A stretch of DNA of 64,000 nt, taken from Sarcocystis neurona (taxonomy: Eukaryota; Apicomplexa; Conoidasida; Eucoccidiorida; Sarcocystidae). The notes beneath the pieces are model-generated. The model saw only the letters and a program-made list of their open reading frames with translations, made no database searches and had not been told where the DNA came from. Where the stretch lies: NCBI GenBank assembly GCA_000727475.1, contig KL647317.1:1-64000 (forward strand), read 5' to 3'. Every line of letters starts with the position of its first letter. Positions within the stretch are counted from its first letter, which is position 1. Shown here piece by piece: positions 1 through 12,027 of the stretch. The translations under genes were made by a program, and so were the position numbers.

Positions 1-33
1 GTGTCCCTGCAACGGGAGCAACAGCTTGACCTG
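1..33 (+). CDS. Possible exon end at the left edge
   Basis: An open frame (REQQLDL) runs into the strong donor CTG|GTAAGA at 34. A short in-phase follower is 231-260 (GDIKSILVRQ). The segment is too short to test. Confidence 0.15.
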
Positions 34-56
34 GTAAGAGCACACAGTTAAGTGCG

Positions 57-134
57 TCTCCTTCATCAGTTAAAGGTGAGTTTGCCCCGAGTCCATCTCC
101 TTCCTCCGTTAAAGGTAAGTTTGCCCCGCACTAG
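57..134 (+). repeat. 39-bp imperfect tandem duplication carrying two splice-donor motifs
   Basis: Copies at 57-95 and 96-134 share the core CTCCTTC...GTTAAAGGT[G/A]AGTTTGCCCCG. Each copy contains a consensus-like donor (AAAG|GTGAGT and AAAG|GTAAGT). Confidence 0.8.
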
Positions 135-632
135 TTAGACGGGATCGTCGCTACAACGGTGTCGTTGGATCAGTAGTGCTTCTGTAACACCTCACATGTT
201 GTGGAACATCTCTGCTTCTGTGCGGGGCAGGGAGACATCAAGAGCATCCTTGTGCGCCAAGTAACCCTTCCATGTCGTGTGACCATTTTGGCACACACGT
301 ACACAGGTGGGTGAAAAGAGCCGTCTGTGCAGGTGTTGCGTGTTCGTTCGTTGATTAGTGTGTCTAAATGGCAGAAACGCAAATAGTCTTGGCACGGCCT
401 CCTTCCAGAATTACACTGAAGGCCGTCGGAAATATACTAGCGCATGAACACAACTTGTATGCGCTTTAGTACGTGCTACTAAAATGCAGGCACGTCAAGC
501 TACGCTTCAACGCACCGTGTATTTAAGAAGCAAGACGATCACATCAGTGCAAGCAGTGCGACAGTCTACTTGTAGCGTGCCTTTCCGCTCTCCATCCAGC
601 TGGCAGCACAGTTTTTCTTGTGCCCAGTGCCA

Positions 633-774
633 GCGGAATCCCATTCAGAACATTTGCTTGCAAGTCTAATGTCACAAGAACGACGGAATCGCAGTCTAGA
701 TACATTTGGGGGCACCGACGTTACAGTTGCAACACAGTGTGGACACTGCATTGCAAAGAGAGGTGCGCGCTAAG
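633..774 (+). CDS. Candidate 3' exon ending at 774
   Basis: After CTTGTGCCCAG at 622-632 a frame reads ESHSEHLLASLMSQERRNRS and then a CxxC pair (QCGHC) before TAA at 774; a donor AG|GTGCGC just before the stop is an alternative. It could be the last exon of a gene entering from the left edge. No homology recognised. Confidence 0.15.
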
Positions 775-855
775 AAATAGCTAAGACATCCTGCGGTGTA
801 AATTATCAACGTCTTACTCAGACTTTTCGCGCCGTTGTTTGTGCGTAGCGTTAAA

Positions 856-1257
856 ATGAAGCAGTCCAGAGCAGCCTCTTTACAGGAAGGGACTTCCCGC
901 GCTGAGTCTCTGTGTGCGGAACGCCCACGCCTAACCAGAAAACCTGGCCGTCGTCAACAGCAGTGTATTCTAGTGTCACTCATTCTTGCCGCAACATCTG
1001 CGTCTTGTATTGTCTCAGCTAGAGCCCGCGGTTCGGGCTTTGCAACATCTTCTTCTCTTCTCCTGTGCATCGATGACCTCTTTGCCTCACGATCCCTGCA
1101 AAGGTAGGCGACCGGCTTGTGCACGCCTGCCCCTGTAGACGAACCAACGACGCTGTGCGACATTACGCCCCTTGCTGTGATCGCACGCAGGCATAACGTT
1201 CTCTTTCTCCGCGTTTCGCGCCTTGCTGAGGACTCCCGCGCTGACACTCAGTCTCTC
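856..1257 (+). CDS. Candidate first exons with a hydrophobic signal-anchor-like stretch
   Basis: ATG at 856 (AAAATGAAG) opens a frame to a donor AAAG|GTAGGC at 1105. It carries a basic region (RPRLTRKPGRRQQQ) followed by a hydrophobic stretch (CILVSLILAATSASCIVSA) near residues 37-55. Segment 1191-1257 (acceptor CGCACGCAG, donor CTC|GTATGT) continues in phase as HNVLFLRVSRLAEDSRADTQ. If real, this is the start of a membrane or secreted protein gene. Only ab initio signals support it. Confidence 0.2.
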
Positions 1258-2037
1258 GTATGTGCTCTCCATGTGCATATTGAACTCCTGTTGACACGTG
1301 TGTTTGTGTTCACCCTACTTTACCCTGAAAAATGCAAGTCGAAGCACATGCGCGTGAGCAACACACCTCAAGCGTAGCCGTATGTGTGGTGCTATTCCCT
1401 TGTAGAAAGTGGGGATATACAACTAGGCACTCGCTGCTGAAGCTACACAAGCACCGTGGTGGTATTTTTCCTTATTTCTTGTGAAACCGACGTCATGTAG
1501 GTTTTTCAGCGTAATCAATTAGGGCTAACAATTCCGTGCGGATGCTTGCACCTTCCATTATTACATGTTTCCTTGCAACGAGATAGCTTTGGCCTACAAA
1601 AGTGTTACACGTGTTCTGTGCCTTCTCTTGTCTGTACATGCCGGGCAGACATGTACCTACGTTTATTCATGTGAATACAAGAGTGTACGCACCCCTCTAT
1701 ACAAGGCTGTCACACCCGTACCGCATGGTGTAGAAGCGACGCGTTACCCACGAAGGCCCTGCTTTCAATGCAGCGATGAAGGCCCGCATACTTATAGGCA
1801 TGCAGAATCGCATGTGTTTGCATGCACGGAAGTGTGCTGGAAGGAAGCTTGCAGACACACACGCATACGTGTTTACTAAGGTTTTCACAGATATCTCCCA
1901 TGTAAAGAGTGGTGGTGTCCAGCCTCATAACCACAACACCGCATATCCTTGTGTTCTGTGGGTAGCCGACATTCCGACCTTTTACCCGTTCAGTGTGGGC
2001 CTGAGCTGCAGAGCCCAAGGTTTTCAGCTGCTTACAG

Positions 2038-2704
2038 GTTATTCGAAAAGAGCTTTGTAAAGCCCTCCTACACGGAAGATACTCCTACCAGGACCCCAAG
2101 CCTCGTCCAGAGTGCCGGGCACGTCCGGGGCTGTGGTGTTCACCACGGCGAGGCGCTTAAAAGTAAAGCAGCGCCTCACAGTATTGGGCACTTCCCGAAT
2201 GTGCGCAGACACGAATTCTGAATGCTTCTGCAGCTGGACCGAAGACAAAGGTGCATGATAAGTTGTTTGTTGGTGAAGAGAGAGCTGCACATATTTATTT
2301 CCCTTCTGATCCCGCTTTACCCTTTACCCCTTCTAAGACCTCGTTGTCGGACAGTTCAACACGGGGGCCCCCTCGGGCGCACTTACATACAGGACATGTA
2401 GTGACGGCAGCGCATATACCCCTTGCCTTGGACGCGTAGTAGTCTTGCCGTCAATGCTGTCTACTTTAGTGAACTGTGACGCATCTGCTCTTGGCTGTTC
2501 ACCCAGATAACCTCTACAGTTTACTGAGAGTATAATGACGTATCTACGTGTGAATGGTCTAACTGATTCTAACCCCAGAGTTTTCTAGAGAGGAGTACCT
2601 ACGTCGGTATTGAGCCTCTTTACGTTTTTTGTTGAAACATTCGTACTGCTGTTTAGTGAAAGATGACGCACCCGGACACCCAGAACTGGACGCTGCTCGC
2701 GGGG
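2038..2704 (+). CDS. Candidate exon pair
   Basis: Segment 2038-2162 (acceptor GCTTACAG, donor A|GTAAAG, phase 2 to 1) and segment 2657-2704 (acceptor CTGTTTAG, donor G|GTACGT, phase 1 to 1) join in frame through an ATG codon to read EALKMKDDAPGHPELDAARG. Segment 2038-2162 also has a second open frame. No family recognised. Confidence 0.18.
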
Positions 2705-3744
2705 GTACGTGGAGGTTTTGATTATTTATTGGGATGATCCTGGTACAAAGGTACGCGAGGTCAGACCACTGTTACACCTGGTGTAGTGACGGCACCAAGC
2801 ACTCCTTCATAATGGCGTGACTCTTGTTGTTACAGGTTCACTATTGTCCGACATGCAAACTCGTGTAGGATGATCGCCGCAAAACTGGAAGCACCAGCTG
2901 CTTTGTGGTTGTGCTCACGTACGGGTTCACAATTCGGTCCACTCAGAGCGGTTTCATCGTGTATGACTGAGAGAGGAAAATAGGCGCCTGAATGGAAAAT
3001 AATTTGGCTTACCATTTTCGTAAGACGGAGGTAACAGTGGGCATTATAAGATGCACATGCAGTAGAGGACGATTGGAAACGCTGGGACAGACCTACTACT
3101 GGTTGGTACTCCCATAAAAAAGGAAACAGACGTATGAAATGATTCAGGGGCGTACACTGGGGCAAATTCCCGCCGCAAGTAACGGTAAGTTTTGGGTACA
3201 GATCACTCTTCTCCTTTCATCTCCCGAATATTCTGTTGCAAGTGCGGTCTGTGATGGCGAACATCGGAAGTACATTCTTCTGAAGCACAGGTTTGAAGGA
3301 GAGACTACTACGAACAGAGTGAATAAATAGATGTCAGGTGAGGTCTTCACAGCTGCATCTGCAAGATTCACCGGTTGAGCGCGACTCCGCTTGCGTCCGT
3401 GAGCGATTCGTCAAGGTACACGAAAGACGGATCTCTACATTACCCCACATACGGTCTCACGCCTACGTCCGTGTGTTCGGTATGGAATGTTTACGCGAAC
3501 CTCGATGGTTTTGTGCCCATAACACCATACCACAGTTTGTAGGCACCTTTTTTCTGCAAGAGCGCAGTTCCGGGACATCTCACATCTTCTTACCTTTCCG
3601 CTATCGAAGTCAAGAGAGACGTCTGTGGTGAAGCAAGCGAAGCTTCGTATCATAAAATCAACCTCACTTACTTGAATTCGGATGTTATCTGCATCAAACA
3701 TGCGGTGATTCTACACCGCTGGGCGTGAGAGAGTAAGCTTTTGC

Positions 3745-4106
3745 AGGAAACAAGGCGTTCCGCATTAGCTGGCGTCAACAGACCGTTCTGTTCTTTCCGG
3801 AGGAACAACGCATATTTTGGAACGTGTGGTCATCCTGACCGGCAGAGACCTACAACGGTATGTATATGGCGGGACAGCTGGCCGATGTACCGAACGTTCG
3901 ACGACAAAGATCTGCAGTGGGAGGTGCTTTCTGTTGTTGGGGCTGTTGTAAATTATCGACGGCTTCCGCCTAAGTCTGTAGCTTTCAAAAGATGCATCTC
4001 CTTCCTTGTAGAGAAGGAACGCGTGAATACGATTCAACAAAGAGGGACACAAGGGCAATTGGGCGACGTAGCATTCTTGGGAGAGCAGATCCTCGAAAGA
4101 TTGTAG
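3745..4106 (+). CDS. Candidate exon, about 120 open codons
   Basis: From the acceptor TTTTGCAG a frame stays open for 120 codons to TAG at 4106. It reads TFDDKDLQWEVLSVVGAVV and later TQGQLGDVAFLGEQILERL. Donors inside (ACG|GTATGT, GAC|GTAGCA) or at the end (TT|GTAGGT) are possible. The preceding segment 3369-3414 (acceptor CTTCACAG, donor AAG|GTACAC) is in phase 0 and could join it. No family recognised. Confidence 0.24.
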
Positions 4107-4773
4107 GTTTTATGTGGGGAGAAGATACGTTCGCTGCAGCCGCCCCCCGTGTAGGGATCGTGAAGCTCAAGACTGTGAATTTGCGTTCACCTCGTCACCC
4201 GAAGGCGCTCGTTCTAAATCACGCTTATGAACTTTATCAAGTGTGGAATCATTCTTGTTGCATGCAACCTTTCATTGTTAAACAATCGTGTCATACGTGG
4301 GAGCAATACACTTGCTGGTTGTTAGTAGTAGAGGAACCGTGCCAGACTTCAATGGAGGCGCGCGTTGTCCTTAGCGGACGCACGTGTTGGTTGTTTACCT
4401 TGTGGTCTACTGTTGAAGCACCCGATGCAGCCGTGGTTGTTCCCACACCGCCAGCTACTGGTAGGTTTTCGCGTCAGAAGAAGTGGCATCAGGCAGCTTT
4501 TTTTCCCCGTGCGCAGCAGCGGCGACTGTCAGCGTGACATCACCATAAACATACAGAGGGCTACAACCGCGACAGCAATTGAAAAAAAAGAAGACAAGAG
4601 GAGCGGCAGGAGGCCCAGTCACGCAGCAGCCGCTTAAGTCGCAGTCCATCCATAGGAAGAATGCGACAGTTTGGTAGTTTAGTCTTCCATCGCTTCATGT
4701 GCTTTAACCTCTCCTCTGCACGCAGGATAAGGAGGTGCAATTCAGACCGCCGTTATCAATTTGGTAAGGACAG

Positions 4774-5890
4774 GTTGCCCAATACGATAAATCTGCTTTC
4801 CTGGGTCCCTTCAAGCAGGGTGCCCAGCACTTGGCAGACGCGGAAGTGGCTTCAGGAATAGCCAACAACGTCTTTCTTCTCCTCTGTCTACAGTCCAGGA
4901 AACGCGTGCTCGTGATTCCGTAAACAGGTGTTTCCCCGTGTGTAGGCAGTCAGATCACCCTACGCTGACTTGTGTTCCCCTTACCCGTCATTTGTTCACG
5001 TGTTGCCTGATTACAGAGAAGTGGCCTCAATCGCATTGTCGATCGCTGTCTCCACACGTTGAAGCCTTCCTCTCTGGTGTGGTTCTCATGTGGTGGACGT
5101 ACAGCTACACAGGTACAAATCGTATACGTGATTGTGACACCTCTGCACAAACGTACAATACGGAGCGGAATAGCAGCATGTGTACAAAGACATAGGCGTG
5201 TGTGTCCAAGCTAAGCACAAAGCCTCCACTGAAATTTCAATGACATGGAGCTTGTTGAAGTCCAGGTATTACCTGGGTTAACGCTGGCAGAAAAGCTTCC
5301 ATGAAGATCCGCCAGAGCCTTCTGAGTTCCGTTTCCAAACAGAAGCAGGGGCCTTTTGAACCTCTGTCTCAATGCATCTTGCATGACAGAAGAAGTTATT
5401 TTGACCCTTTTGGAGCCGCTTTGTTGTCAGGACCTTGTAAGCAACTTTACCACGTTGCCGCAGGTCTGCATTTCAACACTGTAGCCTTCTATGAGTCTTA
5501 GAGGCCCACAATGCACATTAAATTCCCGCCGCGTGCAGGCACGCACGAGTTGCTCACTGGTGGTAAAGGGACATCGCTGAATTGCTCACACGCCTATGTC
5601 TGCACGTACGGGGCCGGTCCTTCAGTATCGAAATGCGGTGCTACAGCGGTCAAGTGAATGATCTCACACAGCAGAGGGCGCTGCTTTTGCTTACGCGTTC
5701 GTGCTTCCTTCCTTGGTTGTGAAGGTATTAACTTCAAGGACGTGAATATCCTCCTTCTCCCTGACATTCCGTTGTGTGCATACAAAGGCATTAGCCCACC
5801 GCCACGAACAGCTCATATTCTGCACACATACCTGAGCCTACCGACCAGTAGGGAAGCAGCTTATTCACGTTTCCTTGCAAAACTGTACAA
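4774..5890 (+). CDS. Candidate exon chain of an unidentified gene
   Basis: Four segments agree in phase: 4774-4919 (0 to 2, donor CC|GTAAAC), 5291-5436 (2 to 1, acceptor GCTGGCAG, donor T|GTAAGC), 5539-5562 (1 to 1, a 24-nt microexon) and 5725-5890 (1 to 2, acceptor after the pyrimidine run CTTCCTTCCTTGG, donor AA|GTAAAT). The product would be helical (FKQGAQHLADAEVASGIANN, KIRQSLLSSVSKQKQGPFEP, FKDVNILLLPDIPL). Competing evidence: a strong acceptor-donor pair surrounds 4727-4764 and is incompatible with the 4774 acceptor, and another frame is open from 4801 to 5195. Real coding in the area is likely; the exact model is not secure. Confidence 0.28.
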
Positions 5891-6068
5891 GTAAATAACT
5901 TTTACAAGCACACGCGTGCGTAACGCATCGTCTGCATGCACCGGTGTATGTTTCCTAAAGAAACCGCAGAAGCGTCTTCTCGAGCTTATGACCAGATGGT
6001 AAAGGAGTTACAGGATAGTACCGCCCTCTGTGCTGTGCTTGCACACGAATTGCAGAAATGAAAAGCAG

Positions 6069-6283
6069 TCTCTTTGCTGTTGAAAGTCTCTAAGAAAACT
6101 CGTCTTGAAGGATGCGCAAAGAAAGCACCTGCAAACGGGAATCTTTTTGCCACGCTGCCCCACCGTTTTTCTTGGAAACAGACCCCAATGGAACCCTGGA
6201 AAACAAAACCCGCACCGTGGGAGTGGTTAGCCCAATCATACCGCTCATCGTGCAAATTGTTGCTCTCTCCGCTTGACTTGAAC
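6069..6283 (+). CDS. Candidate exon, 71 codons
   Basis: An open frame follows GAAAAGCAG (phase 1) and ends at the donor AAC|GTGCGT (phase 0). It is rich in Lys, Trp and Pro (WKQTPMEPWKTKPAPWEWL). The acceptor has a poor pyrimidine tract, and a minus-strand frame of 133 codons overlaps it, so strand is unproven. Confidence 0.17.
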
Positions 6284-8780
6284 GTGCGTCTATAATGACA
6301 GAGGCACACATGGATATTGGCCAAAGTAAATGCAGAAGACGTGTACCTGCAGAATTCTTTCAACGCCCGCGCAACTTCGGCGACCACAAATTAAGAGAGA
6401 TCTGTTCCACTGAAACAGAAATTTGTCGTTTGCCTGCAAAAGTGGACAACCGACTGGCACAGACGATTCGGTGAACCAGGAAGACTTAGAAGGTGAGCCT
6501 TTTCTAGTGCCGTGCTGAGTGATCTTCTGCGTGTGTTAAGGTAAGTAAATAATCAGAGGGTTGTTGTGCACGCGTATCATCCGCATGTGTCTTCTCCTCC
6601 TGAATCGTGTCCCCCTCACACCGATTCGCGCAACTCCTGTAGTTGTTCCTTCTCGTCCACTCTAGACCAGCATGAATTCTTGTTGCCCTTGACTGCTGCA
6701 TATCCACAGGTGAAAAAATGCCTACCTGTGTGCTCTCTGGTTTGTACGAGTGCTCTTCCGTTGCTTCAGGCTGTCTTTTCGGGGTTGAGGACTGTGGTTA
6801 CGTCTCTACAAAGATCCCGTCCACTCAGAAGCTTCTGTGGTGACAGCACACTTCGCGTGATTAATTAAGACCAAAACGACATGTAAAAATTTCTGTGACT
6901 TTGGTTCTTCGTATAACTCTCATGGTAGAACATTTACGTATCCTCTTGATCTGCTTCTTTCCCTGATCCCCTCAGGTGAATGCCATCAACGTTCAGCTTT
7001 ACCCTTTTCTGAGGACTCGAAAATGGATATAGACGACCACCACGTAATCTCCTGTTATGTGGTTGACTGTTATGCGCTCCGTCTGCCATAGAAACTGTAA
7101 GCCTTCTTTGAAAGGTGGCAGAAAATATTTACCTATCGCGTTCTTACTTTTGCATACAGGCTCAACAGTATGCGTATCAATGCCTCATCTCAAACCGCCT
7201 CTGAAAACATTGGCCAGAGATCCTTGGGCTCCCAAATTTTAGCTGGCGATCGATCGCAAGAACAGCAAGGTAGGAGGACTCAAGCTCAACACAGAGAGGG
7301 AGAGAGCAGATGAAGCGTGGTCCTCTCTCCGCGGAGCACCCTCCACGAGTCCCTGCTGCGACACCTTGATCCACTTAACAGTTGTATAGAGCTAAAGGAT
7401 TTTCTTCAGAAAAACCATTTTTTGCCTCTGCGAGCACAAATGTGTGTCAGTCAGTAGGCACATAAACTCCTGCAGACGTTCTGGGTAGTCACAGCTTCTG
7501 CGTAGAAGAGTTGCGGCTTCAACAGCGTATGGCTATGTTGCTGCGTATCGTTATATATATATATATATTATACGTATATGTACACGTATATATACGTATC
7601 TACGTCTATGTGTATATACACAGATATGCTCGGAGCAATAGGTAGACGTTCTTATCGGTGAATCCAGTTTTCCCGAACAACTTATTCTCCAGTGCGTTCG
7701 CCACTATTGAAGCCTTCCGGTGGAAAAGGCCAGAAGTACATGTGTTCACCGTGCCGCAGCCACATGGTGCACGTACACGTACTGGATGGTTTTGATGCGT
7801 CGCAACGACGCAGCTGCACTGCGGCGCACTTTCCAGTAATTTGTGTAGGTTTGTATTCCCCAACAAAGCCCCACCGTTTTATCTCTACGACTGTTGGTGC
7901 TACGCCCGTAGCTTGCGGTACGTAGTGACAACAACGTGCTTGAATATCTCGGCTACGTGCAGGCCGACATGCTTCACTGAGGCATGGTAACACAATGCCT
8001 TTTAATGTAGAGATGCTCTCGTCAGAGGCGTGCGTACCTCCAGCAGCGGTCGCTTTTCGTGTTACACTTCGCAGGCAGCCGAACTGCACAGGGTATAACG
8101 AGGTTGCTCGTTCCCCATCGAGTGCGTCTTTGCGCACTTGTACTTGTCGGTCGCACCGTTCAGAAAGTGGTACCTTCGGCGTCTCCAAAAGCAGCATGAG
8201 CCCCAGTGCGGCAGCCTGCAGAGAGTCGCGCGCTTGCAAAACAACTTTAGACTTCACGTGCACGTCGCAGACCGTCGTAAACTGATTTTAGGTGGTCTAC
8301 CCTTTTGGTGCAGTTCTTGGAGCTAGAGGGCATGGAAAGCGCGGAGACTTTGCAGAGGCTAATCCAATACGTGTCCCCTAAATTCTCCTCTCCCTTATTC
8401 CAGAAAAGGGTAAACACCGCGAAAAAGCCGCTGCCCTGAAGTGGTGGGGCTAGCCCTGTTCAGTTTGACAGTTTGCTTTCCTTGGCACTTAGGGAGCAGG
8501 ATTATTCTACGCACGTGTTTTGATGCACCTCAACCGGAAGTACAAACTAGTTGCCGCGTGCACACCAGTAAAGAGACACACGGGAGACCCTGGGCTCGGT
8601 CTCCAGCCAAAAAGCGAGATTGCTTGGGGAGTCTTGTGCAGTAGTGCTTAGGGATACGTAGTACTGCACGTAAAACCGAGTCAGCTACGGACGCGCGTGT
8701 AAACGTCCGAAGGTATGTGCACACACACGAGCAAACATCCGACACCGTCACGTGCAAAATGTTCACGTGCAAACAAAATT

Positions 8781-8856
8781 GAACTTAAGCGTAGTTAAGT
8801 TTGATCCGCTTCCTCATTGAACTTAAGCGTAGTTAAGTTTGATCCGCTTCCTCATT
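8781..8856. repeat. Perfect 38-bp tandem duplication
   Basis: Two identical 38-base copies (8781-8818 and 8819-8856) start GAACTTAAGCGTAGTTAAG. Each has an imperfect palindrome, CTTAA-GCGTAG-TTAAG. Perfect identity implies a recent duplication or a constrained element. Confidence 0.95.
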
Positions 8857-10265
8857 AAACGTATGTTAATAACGGTATACGTACATACGACGTTGAGCCG
8901 CTCGTGTAGGCGGCTTTGCCTCTCTGCTTTGCCTGTCAGCGCAAGGTGAGCTCCGACGCGACTTGTAAGGTCCAGCAAGTTGTTGCGTTTAAAGAGGGCA
9001 TAAACCCATTACTCCGTGCAACTCCCGCATTGCGTTTTCGTGGAACTGCAGCGCAGATGGCTTCTCTGAGTATGTGGGTTCTGTTGGAACCCCTACGATT
9101 TGGGCGGCTGGTTCTAAACGTGCTTGGCCTTGTCTGAGACAGGAAGAAGCTGTTAGCTCCTTGGGAGAAAGGAAGAATATTCAACGAAACTACCACTGCA
9201 GTAGACACTCACAAGCGTTGCTTGTACGGACGGGAAACCGCTGCCGGGACTTACCTTGCTCATCTGGTTATGCGCAAAAATGCTTGCTGCTTCTCTCAAG
9301 AGTCTTGTGGTTGCAAGAGGTAAGGAACTGCTGCTTCCGTGCTATTTCTAAAGCCTTTGGTCGTCTTTCCCTCCGTCGCACCAGTTTTAAAAGTAGAGCG
9401 CGAAGCAGAGAAGGGGAATGAAAACTGATAAGCTGCAGTACCCTCTGGAAGGCACAGGGTTTTTTCCGTACTTCCTGTTGAAAGAGACTTTCACACAGTC
9501 CGCTATGCAGAGGTTGAGCTGTTGTTTCTCTATAAGTACGGAGGTTTGTGTGCGCACTTGTGTGCGGTGAAGGGTTCTGTGATTTTACAAGCAGATACGA
9601 TAAATGAGGGTGTGGCAGCCTCCACTTACATCTGCGCCGACGTGTTTGCAGATTCTCTACTGAAAAGTCCGTCTGGTGTCTTCTGTGTTCTGCCTCGGGT
9701 TTTCAGCAGGAAGCAATTCTGTAGCAGGGACTCTTACACGCTGCTGAAATCACAAGTGAACCACGCTACAAATGCAGAAGACGCACGTTACGCATGCGTG
9801 CTCTGCTAACGAGAATCTGTCCTTGAAAGAAAGAGATAGTCGTGACGATTAGAAAGCAGACACTGAAGCGGCTACTCAAGGGATCGTCGCCATCCTACGC
9901 CAGCTAGGGTAAAACGCGTGCAGACGACCAAAAAGAAAGAGAAAAATGCTTTTATCATCAAGGAAACGACCCTCAGAAAAGTGCATCGAAAAGAGCTACA
10001 CAGCGTCTTTGCAGATGCACTGCGAGTTGACACTTTGAAACACTGTTGTACACTCGGTAGTGTAGTGTGGATGTTGCTTTTTCGCCGTCTGCTCAAGAGA
10101 GTAGGCCTCCTTCCCTTTTTGAGGAAGGTGGCTGTTCGCCGCATGCAGTGCTACAATCTCCACTATACGCCCTCGTGAAGGTAAAGGCAGTTTCTTCAGT
10201 GCAGAGCGGGAATGTGTGCCCTATCGGACACTGTTTGAACAGTTGAACCCGTCGAACACTATTCG

Positions 10266-11104
10266 NNNNNNNNNNNNNNNNNNNNNNNNNNNNNNNNNNN
10301 NNNNNNNNNNNNNNNNNNNNNNNNNNNNNNNNNNNNNNNNNNNNNNNNNNNNNNNNNNNNNNNNNNNNNNNNNNNNNNNNNNNNNNNNNNNNNNNNNNNN
10401 NNNNNNNNNNNNNNNNNNNNNNNNNNNNNNNNNNNNNNNNNNNNNNNNNNNNNNNNNNNNNNNNNNNNNNNNNNNNNNNNNNNNNNNNNNNNNNNNNNNN
10501 NNNNNNNNNNNNNNNNNNNNNNNNNNNNNNNNNNNNNNNNNNNNNNNNNNNNNNNNNNNNNNNNNNNNNNNNNNNNNNNNNNNNNNNNNNNNNNNNNNNN
10601 NNNNNNNNNNNNNNNNNNNNNNNNNNNNNNNNNNNNNNNNNNNNNNNNNNNNNNNNNNNNNNNNNNNNNNNNNNNNNNNNNNNNNNNNNNNNNNNNNNNN
10701 NNNNNNNNNNNNNNNNNNNNNNNNNNNNNNNNNNNNNNNNNNNNNNNNNNNNNNNNNNNNNNNNNNNNNNNNNNNNNNNNNNNNNNNNNNNNNNNNNNNN
10801 NNNNNNNNNNNNNNNNNNNNNNNNNNNNNNNNNNNNNNNNNNNNNNNNNNNNNNNNNNNNNNNNNNNNNNNNNNNNNNNNNNNNNNNNNNNNNNNNNNNN
10901 NNNNNNNNNNNNNNNNNNNNNNNNNNNNNNNNNNNNNNNNNNNNNNNNNNNNNNNNNNNNNNNNNNNNNNNNNNNNNNNNNNNNNNNNNNNNNNNNNNNN
11001 NNNNNNNNNNNNNNNNNNNNNNNNNNNNNNNNNNNNNNNNNNNNNNNNNNNNNNNNNNNNNNNNNNNNNNNNNNNNNNNNNNNNNNNNNNNNNNNNNNNN
11101 NNNN
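10266..11104. other. Assembly gap, 839 N
   Basis: A run of 839 N. Long open frames that cross it are artefacts. The true gap length may be an estimate. Confidence 1.
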
Positions 11105-11914
11105 AAATCTTGTGTCTGCGTGACGCCTACACAGCCACACACGCGTGTCATTTGTATATGTTTGTAACGTACTGTTGTGCGTATGTGCGTGGCAGCATGC
11201 TGATTAGCATATTCAGACGCTCAAAAGTGCTCAAGCATGTACAAGCTGCGTACAAGTGCTTGTGTCAAACGATCGCCAGTCACTAGTGAGCCATTCTCGC
11301 TTATTCTACCCTACACGTATGTGTTCCGTCACGCTTGCCTCTTAAGGCATTGTCTAGCTGCTTGACAAACCGACTCCGCAAATTTCAGGCAATTCCTGCC
11401 CTTTGCCACTCGCTACCCACGACACTATATGTAACGCTGTACAGGGTCGTCGTTACAAGAGATCGTACAAGTTTTTTTTACTGTATATAGAATACCCTAC
11501 ACGCCTGCGTGCATGTTCACAGCACCCTTCTACTGTGCCAGGAAAAAGTGAGAACTGACTGTCAGCCAGGTGGGGCTGCGCCGAGATTTCCAAAAGGCGC
11601 TCTGGCGGGGCAAGGATACGATGGCGGCGCGTGTAGAGAAACATCTCACATTGCACGTGTACGGGCAGCCACACGAGGTGTGAATTAGCGACACTGTCAC
11701 TCGTCGACGAACGCTTCACATGTACTACAAGTCCGTCCCTACGTATGTTTGCAGCATCTGTATCTTCCGTGTGAACACTGGAGAGTCTGCTCTTCTACGG
11801 TTACTAAAGAGCACAAACAAGGCGGGACACAGCGTCAACCACAGTGCCGTCAGCTATCAACATTGAAGTCAGTGGGGAGAGTCCGCAATAAATCAGTCCA
11901 TTTTTCTCACGCAG

Positions 11915-12027
11915 CGCGGAACCCTTTCATCAGATTTCTCTGTAAACGCATGACGAACTCCCTGATGAGCAAGTTCCGCAAATTCCGCGCGAATGCCGAG
12001 GAGGTGCTGAAGGGAGGGACAATGTAG
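11915..12027 (+). CDS. Candidate terminal exon or exon fragment, basic helical
   Basis: After the acceptor TTCTCACGCAG an open frame encodes a basic segment (FLCKRMTNSLMSKFRKFRAN) and ends in TAG at 12025-12027. An internal GAG|GTGCTG could instead be a donor. No homology recognised. The neighbouring gap of Ns prevents linking it upstream. Confidence 0.2.

Larger units (their letters stand above)
6290..11750. other. Region without a supported gene (6.3-11.7 kb, includes the gap)
   Basis: I see no convincing exon chain on either strand. Open frames such as 7682-8263 on the minus strand (193 codons) and 6566-6868 on the plus strand resemble nothing known and lack matching splice signals. The region holds a TA microsatellite near 7552-7569, the 38-bp duplication at 8781 and the gap. 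Confidence 0.5.

Noticed and set aside
7682..8263. 193-codon minus-strand frame
   Set aside because: No recognisable family, a plus frame of 96 codons overlaps, and no consistent splice partners were found.
10093..11286. Open frames of 293-356 codons on both strands
   Set aside because: Most of each is the run of N; they have no real sequence support.
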